Source of the DNA: Paucibacter sp. Y2R2-4
GTDB lineage: Bacteria > Pseudomonadota > Gammaproteobacteria > Burkholderiales > Burkholderiaceae_C
Assembly: GCF_025717535.1 (NCBI RefSeq)
Contig: NZ_JAJIRO010000003.1
Coordinates: forward strand, 124,001-188,000
Direction: 5' to 3'
DNA: 64,000 bases
Positions 1 to 8,381 of this stretch are shown in pieces (the first letter of the stretch is position 1; each line of letters begins with the position of its first letter). The notes beneath the pieces were generated by a model. It had not been told where the DNA came from. It searched no databases and saw nothing but the letters and a program-made list of their open reading frames with translations. The position numbers and the translations under genes are program-made.

Positions 1-980
1 GCGCGCGCGATCGGCGTTTGGGCGATTCGCAGACCTTTGATTACGGTCGCGTCAGTCAGACCGAGACCTTCCAGCCGCCCGAGCCGGTGTTCAGCTTCGA
101 CCCACGCCAAAGCCTGGACGAGGTGCGCCAGTCCTGGCTGGGCCTGGCTTATGAGTTGCGCTGGGCGCAGCAGCTGGAGCTGAACCTCGGCGTGCAGCAA
201 ACCCATTACCGCAAGCGCGTCAGCCGCCCCGATCAGCCCATGGCCGAAACCAGCGACGCGCCGCTGCTCTACAACCTCAGCGCCGCCTGGCATTGGAGCC
301 CGACGCTGGCTTTCTACGCCGGCCTGACCCATGGCCTGGAAGAAAGCGGCGTGGCCCCGGGCAACGCCAGCAACCGCAATCAAGCCATGCCGGCCATCAA
401 GACCTCGCAACACGATGCCGGTCTGCGCTGGCAGTTGCACCCCAAGATGAAGCTGGTGGCCGGTGTGTTTGAGGTGCGCAAGCCCTATTACAACCTCGAC
501 GCCAAGCAGCTCTACAGCGAGCTGGGCGATGTGCAGCACCGCGGCATTGAGATTTCGCTGAACGGCCAGCCGGCGCCCGAGTGGCAGCTGGTGGGCGGCG
601 CTGTGCTGATGCAGCCGCGCGTGCTGGGCGAGGGCGTGAGCCTGGGCCGTGTTGGCGCCAAGCCTGTGGGCCAGCCGGAACGAGTCTTCAAGCTCAACAC
701 CGTCTGGCGGCCCGCGGCTCTGGGCGGCTTGAGCCTGGATGCCGGCCTGACGCACAACGGCGCCATGCCCGCCACACGCGACAACCGCGTCGAGCTGCCT
801 GCCATCACCGAGCTGGATCTGGGCCTGCGTTGGCCCTTCCAGTTAGGCGCCCAGCCCTCGGCCCTGCGTCTGCTGCTCAGCAATGCGCTGAATCGCCGCA
901 GCTATGAGCTGCGCGGCAGCGGCAGCTATGCCGAGCGACCCGGCCGCCTGCTGGCGCTGACGGTCGATACCCGCTGGTAA
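1..980 (+). CDS. TonB-dependent receptor, C-terminal part (5' end outside window)
   Basis: The reading frame is open from the first bases of the window, so the true start lies upstream. The visible ~320 residues alternate polar and hydrophobic short stretches typical of outer-membrane beta strands, with phrases such as YNLSAAWHWSP and LDLGLRWPFQLG, and end in LALTVDTRW, a terminal aromatic residue as recognised by the BAM machinery. This matches the barrel half of TonB-dependent receptors, which import metal chelates, haem or other large ligands; the ligand cannot be told without the plug domain. It lies just upstream of the convergent DUF3034 gene and of a haemoglobin/cupredoxin/c-di-GMP cluster, which suggests a metal or haem related role (inference). 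Confidence 0.8.
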   Translation, partial: ARDRRLGDSQTFDYGRVSQTETFQPPEPVFSFDPRQSLDEVRQSWLGLAYELRWAQQLELNLGVQQTHYRKRVSRPDQPMAETSDAPLLYNLSAAWHWSPTLAFYAGLTHGLEESGVAPGNASNRNQAMPAIKTSQHDAGLRWQLHPKMKLVAGVFEVRKPYYNLDAKQLYSELGDVQHRGIEISLNGQPAPEWQLVGGAVLMQPRVLGEGVSLGRVGAKPVGQPERVFKLNTVWRPAALGGLSLDAGLTHNGAMPATRDNRVELPAITELDLGLRWPFQLGAQPSALRLLLSNALNRRSYELRGSGSYAERPGRLLALTVDTRW

Positions 981-1106
981 CAAGTAACGACTTGAAAGCA
1001 GCGAAGAAAACCCAGCTAAGCGATTCTGCCTAGGCGGCCCGGCGTAGACAGTACTGGCGTACGGCAAGCCGGGCCAACGCCGCCAGAAGGGTTTTATTCG
1101 CTGCGC

Positions 1107-1994
1107 TCAGAACTGCGCTTGCAGTGAGACGTAGCTGCTGCGCTGCTGGGTCTTGTTGGCAATCTGGCCCAGGTCCAGATAGGCCACGGTCAGGTTCAGG
1201 TTCGCTTGGGGCCACCAAGTCACAAAAAGATCCAGTGCGCGGGTTTCGGGCGCGGCGCTCAGCAGGCTGGGCTTGCTGCGCCACTCCAGCCCCAAGCCCA
1301 GGTTGTCGCGCGGCAGCACGACCAGTGAGCCCTCGGCATGCAGCTGGCGAGACTGGCCGCGGTCGCCGCCAAAACCGAGCAAGCCCATTTGGTTGGCCCG
1401 CGTGCCGCGCAGCGTCAGATTACCCAGCAGATTGAAGCCACCGGCCGCACCCAACCAGAGCTTGGTGGCGGCGATATAGGGCTCGGTGTCTTGGTCTTGC
1501 CGGGCGCCCAGCAAACGCGGCACGGCCGGGTCGCGGTTGCGCTTGTGTTGCAGGCCCAGGGCAATTTGCGGCAGCCAGCTGTCGGCCTCATACACCGCGT
1601 CGCCCAAGACGCGCCACTTCAGCCCCAGCACCTCCAGGCCCAGGCTTTGGCCGGGTACGGTGTCCGAGAGGCCAAAGCGCCAGCGCGCCAGCGACAGTTC
1701 CAGCCGGTCATAAAAACCCACGGCAGCACCGCCGGCTTCCAGCACATAGCCGCCGCGGGTCTCCACCCGGGTGACAAAGGCCGAGGCGCCGATCTGGTCG
1801 CGGCTGCCGCTGCCGGCAATCACCGCCCAGGGGCTGAGTCCCCCGCCGGCCGCGCCTTCCACCTGGCTGACGCCGGAGCTGCCCAGCAAGCGGTCGCCTG
1901 CACGGCTGGCTTGGGGGAGCAAGGCCAGCAGAGTGAGGCTCAAAGCGCTGAGGAGGCGGAGGGGAAGGGCAGAAGTCACAAGCATGGCTCGCAT
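1107..1994 (-). CDS. DUF3034 family outer-membrane-like protein
   Basis: 295 residues with an N-terminal signal peptide (hydrophobic core LLSALSLTLLALLPQ, cleavage likely after SRA near residue 32). The rest alternates glycine, aromatic and hydrophobic residues (GGYVLEAGGAAVGFYDRLE, then LEVLGLKWRVLGDAVY) and ends in QAQF, so an outer-membrane beta-barrel is likely. The pattern fits the DUF3034 family, whose function is unknown. It is divergent from the truncated haemoglobin gene at 2141 with about 146 bases between, room for a shared regulatory region. ATG at 1994 is used; a second ATG at 1985 in frame is equally possible because neither has a clear ribosome site. Confidence 0.72.
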   Translation of the reverse strand: MRAMLVTSALPLRLLSALSLTLLALLPQASRAGDRLLGSSGVSQVEGAAGGGLSPWAVIAGSGSRDQIGASAFVTRVETRGGYVLEAGGAAVGFYDRLELSLARWRFGLSDTVPGQSLGLEVLGLKWRVLGDAVYEADSWLPQIALGLQHKRNRDPAVPRLLGARQDQDTEPYIAATKLWLGAAGGFNLLGNLTLRGTRANQMGLLGFGGDRGQSRQLHAEGSLVVLPRDNLGLGLEWRSKPSLLSAAPETRALDLFVTWWPQANLNLTVAYLDLGQIANKTQQRSSYVSLQAQF

Positions 1995-2140
1995 GTCTCA
2001 AGTCAAGGGGGCGAAGGTCGATAAGAGGGGGCTGGGGGGTGATGGGCCACCATCGTCAGCCCCGCGCCTCCTCCGTCATCGGACTTTTTCTACGCGGCTG
2101 AAGCTAAAAATCCACTTCAGCTCAATTCACGGTTCTTGCC

Positions 2141-2572
2141 ATGTTCGCCATCTGCCAACGCCTGCTGCTTTGCTTTGCTGTTTTCGCCCTGTCGGCCTGT
2201 GCGCTGACGCCACCTGCCGGCAGCTTGTACGAGCGCCTGGGCGGCCAGACCGGCGTGTCGGCCTTGATGGGCAAGACCCTCAGCCGCGCCGCCAAGGACG
2301 CCCGCACCCAGCGCAGCTTTGACGGCATCAAGCTGGCGGCCTTGGAAGAAAGCCTGACCGAGCAGATCTGCGCGCTGGCCGGCGGCGGCTGCAAGTACCA
2401 GGGCCAGGCCATGGAGCCGGTGCACCGTGATCTGCGCATCAGCCATTCGGAATTCGACGCTTTTGTGGAGATCTTGCGCCAGGAAATGGACGCCGCTGGC
2501 GTCGCTGCCCGCGAGAAGAATGAGCTGCTGCGCCTGCTGGCGCCGATGAAACCGGCTATCGTCAAGCCTTGA
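2141..2572 (+). CDS. Group 1 truncated haemoglobin-like lipoprotein
   Basis: 143 residues. The mature part opens with YERLGGQTGVSALMG, the start signature of group 1 truncated haemoglobins, and near residue 89 has MEPVHRDLRIS, where the His fits the proximal haem ligand, followed by the usual SEFDAFVEIL helix. Unlike ordinary cytoplasmic members it begins with a signal peptide and a lipobox (ALSAC, Cys20), so it should be exported and lipid-anchored. It is the first of three same-strand genes; the stop overlaps the reading frame of the cupredoxin-like gene, whose likely ATG is 33 bases further on. Family members bind O2, NO or CO; a sensing or ligand-capturing role at the cell surface is inferred. 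Confidence 0.8.
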   Translation: MFAICQRLLLCFAVFALSACALTPPAGSLYERLGGQTGVSALMGKTLSRAAKDARTQRSFDGIKLAALEESLTEQICALAGGGCKYQGQAMEPVHRDLRISHSEFDAFVEILRQEMDAAGVAAREKNELLRLLAPMKPAIVKP

Positions 2573-2604
2573 GCAAGCCGCCCGGCCTGCTGGAACGGAA
2601 GACG

Positions 2605-3225
2605 ATGAAAACATCAGTTTTGCGCTTGCTGCAAGGCGGTGCTTGTATGGCGGCCGCCCTGGGCAGCCCGGCCTTGCAAGCCCTGCCTTGGACCGTGCAG
2701 CTCACCAACGCCGCCGGCAAGCCGCTGGCCGGCGCCGCCGTGGCGGTGGAGGTCTCGGGGCGCAGCAGCAAAACCAGCACGGCCAAGGCCGAGATGGGCC
2801 AGCGCGAGCGGCAGTTTCAGCCGGCGGTGCTGGTGGTGCAGACCGGCACGGCGGTGTCGTTTCCTAACTTTGACGTGGTGCGCCACCATGTCTATTCCTT
2901 CTCGCCGATCAAAGTCATCGACCTGAAGCTGTATTCCGGCACGCCGGCCGAGCCTATTGTTTTTGACAAGCCCGGCGTGGCCACCCTAGGCTGCAATATC
3001 CATGACCGCATGAGCGCTCACATCGTGGTGGTGGACACCCCGGTCTTTGCCGTGACCGACGCGAATGGCCTGGCCAAGTTTGAGCTGCCGGCCGGCGAGC
3101 ACCGCATCAAGGCTTGGCATGCCAGCCTGAAGACGCCCAGCTTGCAGGCCTTGCCGCAGCCCTTGAGCGTGGGCTCAGAGGCCCAGGCCAGCGGCGCGGC
3201 CAGCAAGCTGGTGTTAAGCGAATGA
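2605..3225 (+). CDS. Cupredoxin-like periplasmic protein ('methylamine utilization protein' type)
   Basis: 206 residues from ATG 2605, chosen because a GGAACGGAAG stretch sits just upstream and a normal signal peptide follows (cleaved after ALQA). The body has a blue-copper pattern: a first His in VVRHHVYSF (about residue 95) and a Cys-x2-His-x2-Met set in GCNIHDRM (about residues 131-138), the usual type 1 copper ligands, followed by an Ig-like carboxypeptidase-regulatory-like tail (DANGLAKFELPAGEHRIKAW). Such genes are often labelled methylamine utilization proteins, but no methylamine dehydrogenase genes are here, so that role is unlikely. It sits between the exported haemoglobin and the GGDEF-EAL gene, 49 bases upstream of the latter. 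Confidence 0.75.
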   Translation: MKTSVLRLLQGGACMAAALGSPALQALPWTVQLTNAAGKPLAGAAVAVEVSGRSSKTSTAKAEMGQRERQFQPAVLVVQTGTAVSFPNFDVVRHHVYSFSPIKVIDLKLYSGTPAEPIVFDKPGVATLGCNIHDRMSAHIVVVDTPVFAVTDANGLAKFELPAGEHRIKAWHASLKTPSLQALPQPLSVGSEAQASGAASKLVLSE

Positions 3226-3274
3226 AGAGCTGGCGCGAAAGGCCTAGGACCAAAGACCGAAGATCGAACGGAAG

Positions 3275-5704
3275 ATGCCTGACTACCTGAACCTGCGCCG
3301 GCTTGAGGGCCGCATCGTCGCTCTGTTCCTGGCCTTGCTGCTGGTGGTGCAGTTCGCCAGCTTTGGACTGATTCGCTCCAGCATCGCTCGCAATGCCGAT
3401 GCCTCCATTGCCTCCGAGTTGAAGACCGGCGAGCGCATCTTCCGCCGCCTGCTGAGCCAGCGCGCCGACAAGCTGCATGACGCCGCCGAGCTGCTGGCCA
3501 AGGACTATGGCTTCATCGACGCGGTGGGCCTGCCGCTGGCCGAGCAAGGCACGGTCGAGACCATCAAAGACGCGCTGGCCAACCAAGGCGATCGCATCGG
3601 CGCCAGCTTGGTGGCTTACTTTGACAATGATCTGAAGCTGGTGGCCGCCACCCGCGACGATGCGGCCTTGATTTCCGAGTTGCAGACCGAGCTCAAGCCC
3701 GGAGCCAAGCCAGAAGCCAAGCCAGAAGCCAAGCCCGATGCCGAAACCGCAAGGCTGGCGCTGCTGGGCGGCCAGGTCTATCAGCTGGCTTGGGCGCCGG
3801 TGAAAACGCCGGCCCAGGTCGGCTGGATTCTGATGGGCTTTGCGCTGGAGAACGTGGTGCTGCAGGACTTGCAGCAGCTCTCCGAGCTGCAAGCGGTGCT
3901 GGTGCGACAAGACCAACCTGGCCATTGGCTGCGCTTGCTGAGCCTGCTGCCCGCCGAGATGGCGCAAACACTGGTGGCGCAGATCCCTGCTGAAAGCGGC
4001 TTGTTTGCCGCCTCCGCCGGTGGCGAAAACATGCGCGGCTTTTTGGCGCCTTTGCTGGACCCAGTGCAAGGCGCTCAGCAGCGCCTGGGCGTGCTGCTGC
4101 TGCGCTCTTTTGACGAGGCGGTGGCGCCTTACCGTGATTTGCAGCTGACCCTGCTGGCCCTGACCCTGATTGGCGTGGCTGTGTTCGCGCTCGGCTCGGT
4201 GCTGATGGCGCGGCGCATCAGCGGGCCGGTCAAAGACCTGGCACGCGCCGCCGAACAACTCGGCCGGGGTGACTATCAAACGCCGGTGCAGCGCGCCTCG
4301 GGCGATGAGGTGGGCGACCTGGCCGCCGCCTTTGAGGCCATGCGCCAAGGCATTCAGGCCCGCGATGCGCGGCTGAACAAACTCGCGTTTACCGACGCCT
4401 TGACCGGCTTGCCGAATCGTTCCGGCTTCAGCGAAGGCCTGCAACAGCGCTTGCGCGGCGAAGCGCAGCCGCTGGCCGTCTTGCTGCTGGGCCTGGACCG
4501 TTTCAAGCATGTCAACGATGTGCAGGGCCATGACTTCGGCGACCAGCTCTTGTGTGCGGTGGCCGCGCGCTTGCAGCGCCTGTTCGCGGGCCGCTCCCAC
4601 ACCTTGGCGCGTTTGGGCGGCGATGAGTTTGTGCTGCTGCTCACCCAGGCCGATGAAGCGGCGGCGCGGGCCGCAGCCGAGCAGATCCGCAAAGACTTTG
4701 AAACCGCTGTGTCCTTGCAAGACCAGATGGTGGACCTCAGTGCCAGCATCGGCATCGTGCTGGCTCCACAGCATGGGCAAGAAGGCAAACAGCTGCTGAG
4801 CCGCGCCGCGCTGGCCATGTATGCCGCCAAGAAGCGGCAAAGCGGCTGTGTGGTCTACACCGCGCAGCTGGATGTGGGCAGCCAAGAATCGCTGTCGCTG
4901 CTGGGTGACTTGCGCCGCGCGGTGGAGGGCGGCCAGCTGCGTCTGTATCTGCAGCCCAAGGTGGACCTGCAAAGCGGCCGCGTCATCAGCGCCGAGGCCT
5001 TGGTGCGCTGGCAGCACCCCGAGCGCGGCCTGGTGCCGCCCATGCAGTTCATCCCCTTTGCGGAGCAGACCGGCTTTATCCGTGAGCTGAGCCGCTGGGT
5101 CATGGCCGAGTCGGTGCGCGCCTGGGCACAGCTGCGGCAGCAAGAGCTGGCGCTGCGCATCAGCGTCAATCTCTCCACCCGCGATTTGATGGACATCGAC
5201 CTGCCGGCCAAGATCGCCGCCTTGCTGGCCGCGCATGAAGCGCCCACCGAGGCGCTGTGCCTGGAGATCACCGAGAGCGCCATCATGGACGACCCACAGC
5301 GCGCGCTCGACACCCTCAATGAGCTGCACGCCATGGGCTTCAAGCTGTCGATTGACGACTTCGGCACCGGCTACTCCTCGCTGGCGTATTTGAAGGGCCT
5401 GCCGGTCGATGAGCTGAAGATCGACAAGAGCTTTGTGCTGGCGATGGAAAGCGATGTGGGCGACGCCAAGATCGTGCGCTCCACCATCGAGCTTGCCCAC
5501 AATATGGGCCTCAGCGTGGTGGCCGAGGGTGTGGAAACCGGCAAGGCCTGGAAGATGCTGGCCGAACTGGGTTGCGATGAGGGTCAGGGTTACTTCATCG
5601 CCAAGCCCATGCCGCAAGAGCAGCTGGCCGCCTGGCTGCAGGCCTGGCGTGCGCCAGACCTGAGCCAGGAGTCGGTCGAGACCTTGATGGGCGCCTTGGG
5701 TTGA
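3275..5704 (+). CDS. Membrane sensor with HAMP, GGDEF and EAL domains
   Basis: 809 residues. Order: membrane helix (about 13-35), periplasmic sensor region with a KPEA/KPDA repeat near residues 143-156, second helix (about 290-312), HAMP (to about 365), GGDEF with intact ARLGGDEFVLLL (about 445) and EAL with SAEALVRWQ and [15 protein letters not shown]. Both catalytic motifs look complete, so it may make and/or degrade c-di-GMP. It is the last gene of the haemoglobin/cupredoxin set, and the periplasmic region is a natural place for those proteins to signal (inference). The insert is coded by three 12-base units at 3704-3739, which could vary in copy number between strains. Confidence 0.92.
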   Translation: MPDYLNLRRLEGRIVALFLALLLVVQFASFGLIRSSIARNADASIASELKTGERIFRRLLSQRADKLHDAAELLAKDYGFIDAVGLPLAEQGTVETIKDALANQGDRIGASLVAYFDNDLKLVAATRDDAALISELQTELKPGAKPEAKPEAKPDAETARLALLGGQVYQLAWAPVKTPAQVGWILMGFALENVVLQDLQQLSELQAVLVRQDQPGHWLRLLSLLPAEMAQTLVAQIPAESGLFAASAGGENMRGFLAPLLDPVQGAQQRLGVLLLRSFDEAVAPYRDLQLTLLALTLIGVAVFALGSVLMARRISGPVKDLARAAEQLGRGDYQTPVQRASGDEVGDLAAAFEAMRQGIQARDARLNKLAFTDALTGLPNRSGFSEGLQQRLRGEAQPLAVLLLGLDRFKHVNDVQGHDFGDQLLCAVAARLQRLFAGRSHTLARLGGDEFVLLLTQADEAAARAAAEQIRKDFETAVSLQDQMVDLSASIGIVLAPQHGQEGKQLLSRAALAMYAAKKRQSGCVVYTAQLDVGSQESLSLLGDLRRAVEGGQLRLYLQPKVDLQSGRVISAEALVRWQHPERGLVPPMQFIPFAEQTGFIRELSRWVMAESVRAWAQLRQQELALRISVNLSTRDLMDIDLPAKIAALLAAHEAPTEALCLEITESAIMDDPQRALDTLNELHAMGFKLSIDDFGTGYSSLAYLKGLPVDELKIDKSFVLAMESDVGDAKIVRSTIELAHNMGLSVVAEGVETGKAWKMLAELGCDEGQGYFIAKPMPQEQLAAWLQAWRAPDLSQESVETLMGALG
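3704..3739 (+). repeat. 12-base tandem repeat inside the GGDEF-EAL gene
   Basis: Three in-frame units of GCCAAGCCAGAA or a close variant encode a short Lys-Pro-Glu-Ala stretch in the periplasmic part of the sensor. Being a multiple of three, gain or loss of a unit would change linker length without breaking the frame. Confidence 0.8.
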
Positions 5705-5709
5705 AGAAC

Positions 5710-5740
5710 GAGGCTGAGTCCAGCCCCGCCGTTCAGCCTC
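5710..5740. terminator. Inverted repeat between convergent genes (possible bidirectional terminator)
   Basis: GAGGCTGA at 5710-5717 and TCAGCCTC at 5733-5740 are perfect inverted arms around a 15-base loop, located in the 40 bases between the convergent GGDEF-EAL and thioredoxin genes. There is no clear T-run on either side, so intrinsic termination is only a possibility. Confidence 0.35.
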
Positions 5741-5744
5741 AGGA

Positions 5745-7328
5745 TTAGGCCTTCTTGCCCGGCGCCTTCAGCAAGCCTTCGCAAGTGGCGCGCTGCTTGT
5801 CGGCGGTGTCCACCTTGCTGCAGATGCCGTCCAGCTGCGTCTTCAGGCGAGCGATGGAGGCGTCATGCTTGCCATCGGCGTTCCACTTCTGCAGCGAGCT
5901 GCCCACGCGTTGGAGCGAACGGGCACTGCGCTCGTAGAAGCTGCCCTTGTCTTGCGCGGCTTCGCTGAACAGTTGGGCGGCGGTCTTCTCGATGCGGGCG
6001 GCGTCTTGCGGTGCCAGCTCGGTCAGCGCGGCCACATAGCCCGAACCCCATTGCAAGCGCGTGGCCGGGCCTTCGCTCTTGTTGAAGCTGTCTTCGTACC
6101 AGCGCAGAGCCTCGTCCTTGCGGCCTTGCTTCTTGGCGTTGCCGCCCAGCTGGCTCATCAGGTAGTAGGGCGAGTGGCTCTTGGCCAAGCTGCTTTTCAG
6201 CAGCTCGTCGCTGTCCTTCCACTGGCCGGCTTGGCCCAGCCAATGTGCGGCCGAGCTGATGACGGCTTGGCGCTCGTAGCCATCGGTGATCTCGCGGTCA
6301 GCCTTGGCGGCAGCGTCTTTCACTTCCTTGACCAGGGCTGGGTTCAGCTTAGGCGCCAGCTCGGTCTTGGCCACGTCCAAACGCGCCAGATCAACGCGGG
6401 CACCCAGGGCACCCAAACGGTCGGCGCGCGACAAGCTGGCGTCCGCCTCCAAGCGCTTCAGCGCCACTTCAAACGCTGCAATCAGCTTGCTGCGTGCTGC
6501 GCCGGCTTCAGGCGTTAGGGTCTTGACGATATCGCCAGCGCCATTCGTCAACACATCCATCTGCGCCCGCGACTCGGCCGGGCTGGCCAGCACCTGGTGC
6601 ACCAGCTCGTTCAGCTTGGCGTCCACCTTCAAGCCGCCCTTGCCATCGTTATTGGCGGCCACTGCCTTGAGCCACAAGCGAGTGGTGGTTTCGGCATCCA
6701 CGCCTTGCGAAGCGCCGGCCAGCTGCGAGAGCAGGGCGGGCAACTCGGCGGCGGGCACCAGCTGCGACTCACCGGTTTCCCAGGAGTAGAAGCCCAGCAA
6801 GCGCCATTCATTGGCGCTCAGCTTCTTGCCGGCCTTGGCGTCGGCCAAGACATCGCCCACCGGGCGGCCACCGGCCAGGCCCAGTTGCAGCACCTTGATG
6901 ACTTGCGGCGCATCGATCTCGCCCGGCAGGCGGGTGATCTCGCGGCCATCGGCGCTGAACAAAATCATGGTCGGGTAGCCGCGCACCTTGAAGCGGGTGC
7001 CCAGCTTTTGCGCGCCGGGCGAGTCGCCGTCGATATGCACCGGCACGATGGCCTGGGTTTGCTCGATGAAGTCTTGGCGGTTGAATAGCGTGGCCTTCAA
7101 TTGATTGCAAGGCGGGCACCACTTAGCGCCCCAGTAGAGCAGCACCGGCTTCTTCTCGGCCTTGGCCTGGGCAAAAGCTTTATCGATATCCGCATCGGCG
7201 CTGGCCGCCTGCCAAGCCACGCTGGCCGTGGCGCTGGCTGCAAACGCCGCGTGCGGCAGGCCCATAGAAAGAGCGGCAGCCAAGCTCAAGGTGGCAATGG
7301 TGAAAGCAGTGCGGTTCGGTTTCTTCAT
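5745..7328 (-). CDS. Periplasmic thioredoxin-family protein with long helical C-terminus
   Basis: 527 residues. A signal peptide (core TIATLSLAAALSMGLP, cleavage after AFA near residue 30) is followed by a thioredoxin domain with the redox motif WCPPC at about residues 71-75 and the cis-Pro region RGYPTMILFS. The remaining ~350 residues are alpha-helical, rich in Ala/Lys/Asp, with TPR-like spacing, and have no catalytic motif I recognise. Related proteins reduce or isomerise disulfides or help cytochrome assembly in the periplasm. It stands alone: convergent with the gene on its 3' side and followed upstream by a long A+T-rich gap. Confidence 0.85.
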   Translation of the reverse strand: MKKPNRTAFTIATLSLAAALSMGLPHAAFAASATASVAWQAASADADIDKAFAQAKAEKKPVLLYWGAKWCPPCNQLKATLFNRQDFIEQTQAIVPVHIDGDSPGAQKLGTRFKVRGYPTMILFSADGREITRLPGEIDAPQVIKVLQLGLAGGRPVGDVLADAKAGKKLSANEWRLLGFYSWETGESQLVPAAELPALLSQLAGASQGVDAETTTRLWLKAVAANNDGKGGLKVDAKLNELVHQVLASPAESRAQMDVLTNGAGDIVKTLTPEAGAARSKLIAAFEVALKRLEADASLSRADRLGALGARVDLARLDVAKTELAPKLNPALVKEVKDAAAKADREITDGYERQAVISSAAHWLGQAGQWKDSDELLKSSLAKSHSPYYLMSQLGGNAKKQGRKDEALRWYEDSFNKSEGPATRLQWGSGYVAALTELAPQDAARIEKTAAQLFSEAAQDKGSFYERSARSLQRVGSSLQKWNADGKHDASIARLKTQLDGICSKVDTADKQRATCEGLLKAPGKKA

Positions 7329-7855
7329 GGTGAGCGTCGTTCCGGTCTCGGTTCAGCCCGAGTGAGGCTGAATTTCAAAAAATGGCGGTGCCGCATTGTG
7401 CGGCCAAGTCAAAGGCGGCGATATGAGGAAGATAACTGAGCTTATGACTTGGGCTCGGGGTCTTTGATTCGGTGCGAACTGACCGGGCTTGGCTGTGGGA
7501 GGGGGAGAGCATTCAAGAGTTGCGCTCGATTCCGCTTGATGGTTTGCGGAAGTAAGTTTGGATCTGACTTGTATTCCGTATTGTTCTGCAAATCAAACCG
7601 GCATCACATTTGAAATAGTAAGTATCCTCGCCAAATGTGTTGTCCTCTCTTTTAATCCACCCCCATATTCAACAATAATGAACTTGCTTCGCCGCAGAAA
7701 TTTGTGCCCGGTGGTGCTCTAAAATCTACCAATGCAGTTAATTTGGTTTTTCCGGCAAAGACAAAGGGTTCGCAGGTGGCTAAACAGGCTTGATTGCAGC
7801 AGGTTACCAATCAAAGTGCCAATGCTGGATGAAATAGCTTGCTCAGATAAGTAAT
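7329..7855. other. Intergenic stretch entering an A+T-rich island
   Basis: 527 bases without a supportable gene. The first ~60 bases are the upstream region of the thioredoxin-like gene, including a small GCCGCA/TGCGGC hairpin at 7390-7404 around a TTG loop. From about 7500 base composition becomes visibly more A+T-rich and stays so until about 9490. No tRNA, integrase or clear attachment-site repeat was found here. Confidence 0.6.
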
Positions 7856-8371
7856 TTATATATCTACCTCTGCCTTCCGATCTTGACGTTTGCGATGCAG
7901 ATCATTAATGAATATGACATTGGCAAGAATAACGCTTCCTACAGCCTCTAGTTGAATAATCGTACAAAGTCCAACGAAGGCCAATGCCGCGCTCTTGATT
8001 GCTAATCGGTGTTCAAAGTATATGCCAGTCTTCCATAGTACTACCTTGAAAAAAATAACCAGTGATAATCCGACTGCTACTGCGGCTGACATTAATACTG
8101 CAGCAACAATTTTCTCCAGTCTTCTAGTTTCCGAGAGCGTTTCGCTAAAGTCGGCGGTTTCAATTTTTTCTGGATTTACTAGTCGACTCAGGGCATTAGG
8201 ATAAAGGAAGGCAATCCATATTCCCATTATGGTAAAGACCATCCCAGCAATTTGAATTAATAGTCCAATAAAATCTTTTAGATCATCGTATTTATATTCT
8301 ATTTTTAATGTATGGGCGGCGCCCACCATTGTGGAGTAAAAACCTAGGTAGATGAGTGTTCTTACTAACAT
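7856..8371 (-). CDS. Small four-helix membrane protein of an A+T-rich two-gene module
   Basis: 171 residues from ATG 8371, preferred over the GTG at 8389 because GAGG lies five bases before it. I do not recognise the family. Four hydrophobic segments are visible: about residues 1-18, 35-60 (FIGLLIQIAGMVFTIMGIW), 87-112 (IVAAVLMSAAVAVGLSLVIF) and 122-155, with a charged loop between the second and third (ETADFSETLSETRRLEK) and a basic, charged tail (INDLHRKRQDRKAEVDI). It follows the 369-residue gene by 10 bases on the same strand. Small multi-helix proteins paired with a soluble partner are a common effector layout in phage-defence modules, but that is inference only. Confidence 0.7.
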   Translation of the reverse strand: MLVRTLIYLGFYSTMVGAAHTLKIEYKYDDLKDFIGLLIQIAGMVFTIMGIWIAFLYPNALSRLVNPEKIETADFSETLSETRRLEKIVAAVLMSAAVAVGLSLVIFFKVVLWKTGIYFEHRLAIKSAALAFVGLCTIIQLEAVGSVILANVIFINDLHRKRQDRKAEVDI

Positions 8372-8381
8372 GCTGGCCTCG

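Noticed and set aside
2605-3225. Methylamine degradation function
   Set aside because: No methylamine dehydrogenase or amicyanin partners; the name is only a database label for this cupredoxin-like group.
3107-5617. 836-codon minus-strand frame over the GGDEF-EAL gene
   Set aside because: Gln/His/Leu-rich shadow of a high-GC gene; no domain, and the plus-strand gene has clear GGDEF and EAL motifs.
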